Source: an uncultured bacterium
GTDB taxonomy: Bacteria; Actinomycetota; Coriobacteriia; Coriobacteriales; Atopobiaceae
Length of the DNA: 54,814 nucleotides
Direction: 5' to 3'
Assembly (NCBI GenBank): GCA_905214865.1
Contig: CAJMNO010000015.1
Coordinates: 1 to 54,814 of the forward strand
Shown: positions 52,353-54,814 of the stretch, piece by piece
Layout of the letters: the number at the start of each line of letters is the position of its first letter
Numbering within the stretch: the first letter of the stretch is position 1
Position numbers and translations under genes: made by a program
Notes under the pieces: generated by a model
Database searches by the model: none
The model's input: the letters and a program-made list of their open reading frames with translations, nothing else
What the model was told of the DNA's origin: nothing

Positions 52353-52439
52353 GATGAACTCCTATCCACGGTGGTCTTGAAGGCGGTACCCTCCCCCGCC
52401 TGGCTGAGCCCAGTCTGCCGCTACGGAAATCGCTTGTCC

Positions 52440-52513
52440 TCATTCCAAAGTATGATGCGCCGTCTGCAGCGCGCGATTTGCCCACGGCCTTTGACCCTCA
52501 TACTTTGGTATGA
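52440..52513. promoter_or_regulatory. Two operator-like motifs in the divergent region
   Basis: TCATTCCAAAGTATGA (52440-52455) and TCATACTTTGGTATGA (52498-52513). The second has perfect TCATAC / GTATGA arms. They point in opposite directions, one toward each divergent gene, with centres 58 bp apart. Confidence 0.65.
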
Positions 52514-52586
52514 GGTATGACGCTTCCAGCCTTCCTAGAATCACGGCAACGTACAGCTCCCATCCCGCATCCTGAAAGGAATGATC

Positions 52587-53159
52587 ATGGAAGCGATCTC
52601 AATGAAGTGCCCCAACTGCATGGGCGAAGTCGTCCCGTTTGGCAACGGGGCCTATGGTCGCTGCACCAGCTGCGACAGCGTCTTCAAGCTCAAGGACGAC
52701 GAGAGCGGCGTCGCCACAGGCTCCAAGGACCTTGACGACGATGGCGCCGATGAGGAGGCCTTCGACTTCGAGCAGTTCTTCCAGGACGCCTACGACGAGT
52801 ATGTCGACGACGAGTCCGACCTGTCCGACGCATACTTCGCTGACCGTCTGGAAGACAACAGGGACAAGGTTGACGCAGCCGTCAAGCACTTCGACATCGA
52901 CAAGGACGACGCCGACGAGGTCTACTGCGTCGTCGACACCACAATCTTCGGCAGCTGCAAGGTCGGCTTTGCCGTGACAGTCTCGGGAATCTACATGGTC
53001 GACGAGGACGGGGCCTCCGCGTTCATCGACTGGGATGACTACGACGAGTGCAGGATTGATCAAAGGGGAGGCAAACTCATCATTGACGGTCACCCCTTCA
53101 TCATGTCCAACGTTGAGGCCAGGATCATGGCCCGCGTGATGCGCGACCTGCAGGAGTAG
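52587..53159 (+). CDS. Zinc-ribbon protein with C-terminal PH-like domain
   Basis: A 190-residue protein. The N-terminal zinc ribbon has Cys8, Cys11, Cys26 and Cys29 (CPNC ... CTSC). A very acidic middle covers about 37-105. The C-terminal domain of about 80 residues has short strands (FGSCKVGFAVTVSGIYMV; AFIDWDDYDECRI) resembling PH-like domains found beside SPFH proteins. The ATG at 52587 is 6 bp from AAAGGA; an ATG two codons earlier abuts that site. It is 31 bp before the SPFH gene and probably forms an operon with it. Confidence 0.8.
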   Translation: MEAISMKCPNCMGEVVPFGNGAYGRCTSCDSVFKLKDDESGVATGSKDLDDDGADEEAFDFEQFFQDAYDEYVDDESDLSDAYFADRLEDNRDKVDAAVKHFDIDKDDADEVYCVVDTTIFGSCKVGFAVTVSGIYMVDEDGASAFIDWDDYDECRIDQRGGKLIIDGHPFIMSNVEARIMARVMRDLQE

Positions 53160-53190
53160 TGCGAGGCGCCACGAGTAAGGAGGCTTTCCC

Positions 53191-54693
53191 ATGGCACTCA
53201 TCAAGGCGGCCCTCGGTGCCCTCACGGGCAACCTAGCCGACCAATGGAAGGAAATGATCTACTGCGATTCGCTCGGTGCAGACGTCCTGTGCGCCAAGGG
53301 CCAGAAGCGCATCGGGTCTCGCAGCTCCAACACAAAAGGTGACGACAACATCATCTCGAACGGCTCGATCGTCGTGGTCAACGATGGCCAGTGCATGGTC
53401 ATCGTCGAGCAGGGCAAGGTCGTGGACCTCTGTGCCGAGCCGGGCGAGTTCACCTACGACTCCAAGGCTGCCCCCTCCGTTTTTGCGGGCAATCTCGGCT
53501 CGGGCATCGTCGATACGTTCAAGAACATCGGCAAGCGCTTCACCTTTGGTGGCGACACCGGTCTTGACCAGCGCGTGTACTACTTCAACACCAAAGAAAT
53601 CATGGGCAACCGCTATGGCACCCCAACGCCGGTGCCCTTCCGCGTGGTTGACAGCAACATCGGCCTGGACATGGACATCGCCGTGCGCTGCAACGGCGAG
53701 TTCTCGTTCAGGCTTGCCGACCCGCTGCTGTTCTACCAGAACGTATGCGGCAACGTCGAGGACGAGTTCACGCGCGACCAGATTTCCTCTCAGCTTAAAA
53801 GCGAGCTGCTCACTGCCCTGCAGCCGGCGTTCGCCCGCATCTCCGAGATGGGCATTCGCTACTCTGCCGTCCCGGCTCACACCGAGGAGGTCTCTCAGGC
53901 GCTTTCCGACATCCTCTCGAAGAAGTGGCGGGAGACCCGCGGCATCCAGATCGTGGCGTTTGGAGTCAATGCCATTGCTGCAGACCCCGAGGACGAGAAG
54001 GCCATCAAGAGCCTGCAGCGCACTGCGGTCATGCGTGACCCGCGCATGGCGGCCGCAAACCTTGCCTCCGCCCAAGGTGACGCCATGCGCACTGCCGCCG
54101 GCAACAGCAACGGGGCCATGCTGGGCTTTGCCGGCATGAACATTGCCCAGATGGCAGGCGGCATGGGCGGCATGAACCCCCAGAACCTCTTCCAGATGGG
54201 CCAGGGCGGCTACCCGGGTGGCGGCTATCCGCAGGGCGGACAGGGCTACCCGCAGCAGGGCGGCTATCCGCAGGGCGGGCAAGGCGGGTTCCCGCAGGGG
54301 CAGGACGGCTACCCCAACGCGCCCCAGGGCGGCATGGCTGGCGCCCCCGCGGGTGCCGGGACGGACTTCTCCGCGGGTGTTGCCGCCGGCGCTGTGGCCA
54401 CCGGAGCAGGGGATGCGCCTACCCCGGGCATGGCCTCGCCAAAACCTGCGGCACAGCCCGGTGACGCAGCTCCCCAGGGCGCTGCCCCCGCCAATGGCAC
54501 CTGGACCTGTCCCGCGTGCGGAACGGCCAACAAGGGCAAGTTCTGCCACGAGTGTGGTACGCCCAGGCCGCAACCTGCCCCCCAGCCGCGCTATCGCTGC
54601 GACAAGTGTGGGTGGGTGCCAGAGGACCAGACCCATCCGCCCAAGTTCTGCCCCGAGTGCGGCGATCGCTTCGACTCCAACGACATCGAGTAG
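53191..54693 (+). CDS. SPFH-domain protein with C-terminal zinc ribbons (YdjI-like)
   Basis: A 500-residue protein. The N-terminal 290 residues form an SPFH/virion-core-like domain (SNGSIVVVNDGQCMVIVEQGKV; YYFNTKEIMG; the helix near 270-295 after GVNAIAADPED). A Gly/Tyr/Pro/Gln-rich disordered linker follows (about 325-430). Two C-terminal zinc ribbons follow (CPAC..CHEC and CDKC..CPEC). Proteins of this type form membrane-associated scaffolds linked to envelope stress and PspA-like responses. TAAGGAGGC precedes the ATG. With the zinc-ribbon gene it is likely controlled by the motif at 52498. Confidence 0.88.
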   Translation: MALIKAALGALTGNLADQWKEMIYCDSLGADVLCAKGQKRIGSRSSNTKGDDNIISNGSIVVVNDGQCMVIVEQGKVVDLCAEPGEFTYDSKAAPSVFAGNLGSGIVDTFKNIGKRFTFGGDTGLDQRVYYFNTKEIMGNRYGTPTPVPFRVVDSNIGLDMDIAVRCNGEFSFRLADPLLFYQNVCGNVEDEFTRDQISSQLKSELLTALQPAFARISEMGIRYSAVPAHTEEVSQALSDILSKKWRETRGIQIVAFGVNAIAADPEDEKAIKSLQRTAVMRDPRMAAANLASAQGDAMRTAAGNSNGAMLGFAGMNIAQMAGGMGGMNPQNLFQMGQGGYPGGGYPQGGQGYPQQGGYPQGGQGGFPQGQDGYPNAPQGGMAGAPAGAGTDFSAGVAAGAVATGAGDAPTPGMASPKPAAQPGDAAPQGAAPANGTWTCPACGTANKGKFCHECGTPRPQPAPQPRYRCDKCGWVPEDQTHPPKFCPECGDRFDSNDIE

Positions 54694-54814
54694 GCACGCC
54701 AAGATTTTCGTAACCGGAGTTGCAATAACCCAGGGTTCCGCCCTCCCGACCCCTTGCGGGGGGGGTGTTCCTATAGTTTCGTCAACCCTTCGGAGCGGGT
54801 TTCCCGAGGGGATC
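54694..54814. other. Right end of the window
   Basis: GC-rich short hairpins (CCCC...GGGG near 54751-54768; AACCC...GGGTT near 54785-54801) that may terminate the SPFH operon or begin a structured RNA. Too short to decide. Confidence 0.25.

Noticed and set aside
54694..54814. Structured RNA or riboswitch at the right edge
   Set aside because: Only 120 bp are visible and the hairpins are short. No conserved core of a known RNA could be matched.

Overview
The window is about 55 kb of high-GC actinobacterial DNA. Codon usage, small gene-dense operons and gene content (Gram-positive-type exosortase XrtG cluster, DegV, UraA, FIST protein, serine-rich surface protein) point to the class Coriobacteriia, most likely an Olsenella/Atopobium relative. 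This is inferred from protein character, not from a database search. No tRNA, rRNA, CRISPR array, transposase or phage gene was recognised.

Layout: (1) 1-2442, a large serine-rich repeat surface protein running off the left edge. (2) 2.8-5.9 kb, DedA and a two-component system. (3) 5.9-21.3 kb, scattered housekeeping and transport genes (CMD-cupin protein, YoaK/DUF1275, MFS exporter, uracil permease, DUF389, DegV, SDR, 2-hydroxyacid dehydrogenase) separated by unusually long gene-free stretches of 0.3-1.5 kb. (4) 21.3-25.1 kb, an AAA+ ATPase/PD-(D/E)XK gene enclosed by two copies of a palindrome array. (5) 25.1-30.7 kb, FIST protein, aldehyde dehydrogenase, IclR and 6-phospho-beta-glucosidase. 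(6) 31.0-40.5 kb, a tightly coupled seven-gene exosortase G operon. (7) 40.6-48.3 kb, TetR, an Fe-S flavoenzyme, two further ATPase/PD-(D/E)XK genes, a PNPOx-like protein and PhzF. (8) 48.6-54.7 kb, a lipoprotein, a MalT-like LuxR regulator, a small protein, a zinc-ribbon protein and an SPFH/zinc-ribbon protein, linked by a shared 16-bp operator-like motif.

The most unusual content is non-coding. Many intergenic regions carry ordered arrays of short repeats in several unrelated sequence families. Family A/A' consists of 48-bp quasi-palindromes whose centres are mostly 72-73 or 104 bp apart. Family B has 41/42/52/63-bp steps, families C and D have 41/42-bp steps, and the B, C and D arrays run forward then reverse. 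Many of these steps are close to whole numbers of DNA helical turns. Separately, each of the three ATPase/PD-(D/E)XK genes has its own private repeat set just upstream of its start codon: a 13-bp-arm palindrome, 23-bp iterons and 32-bp interleaved palindromes. One of these sets recurs as an orphan array 4 kb away. The ATPases plus their repeats are the best candidate here for an undescribed system; their function is not known from the sequence.
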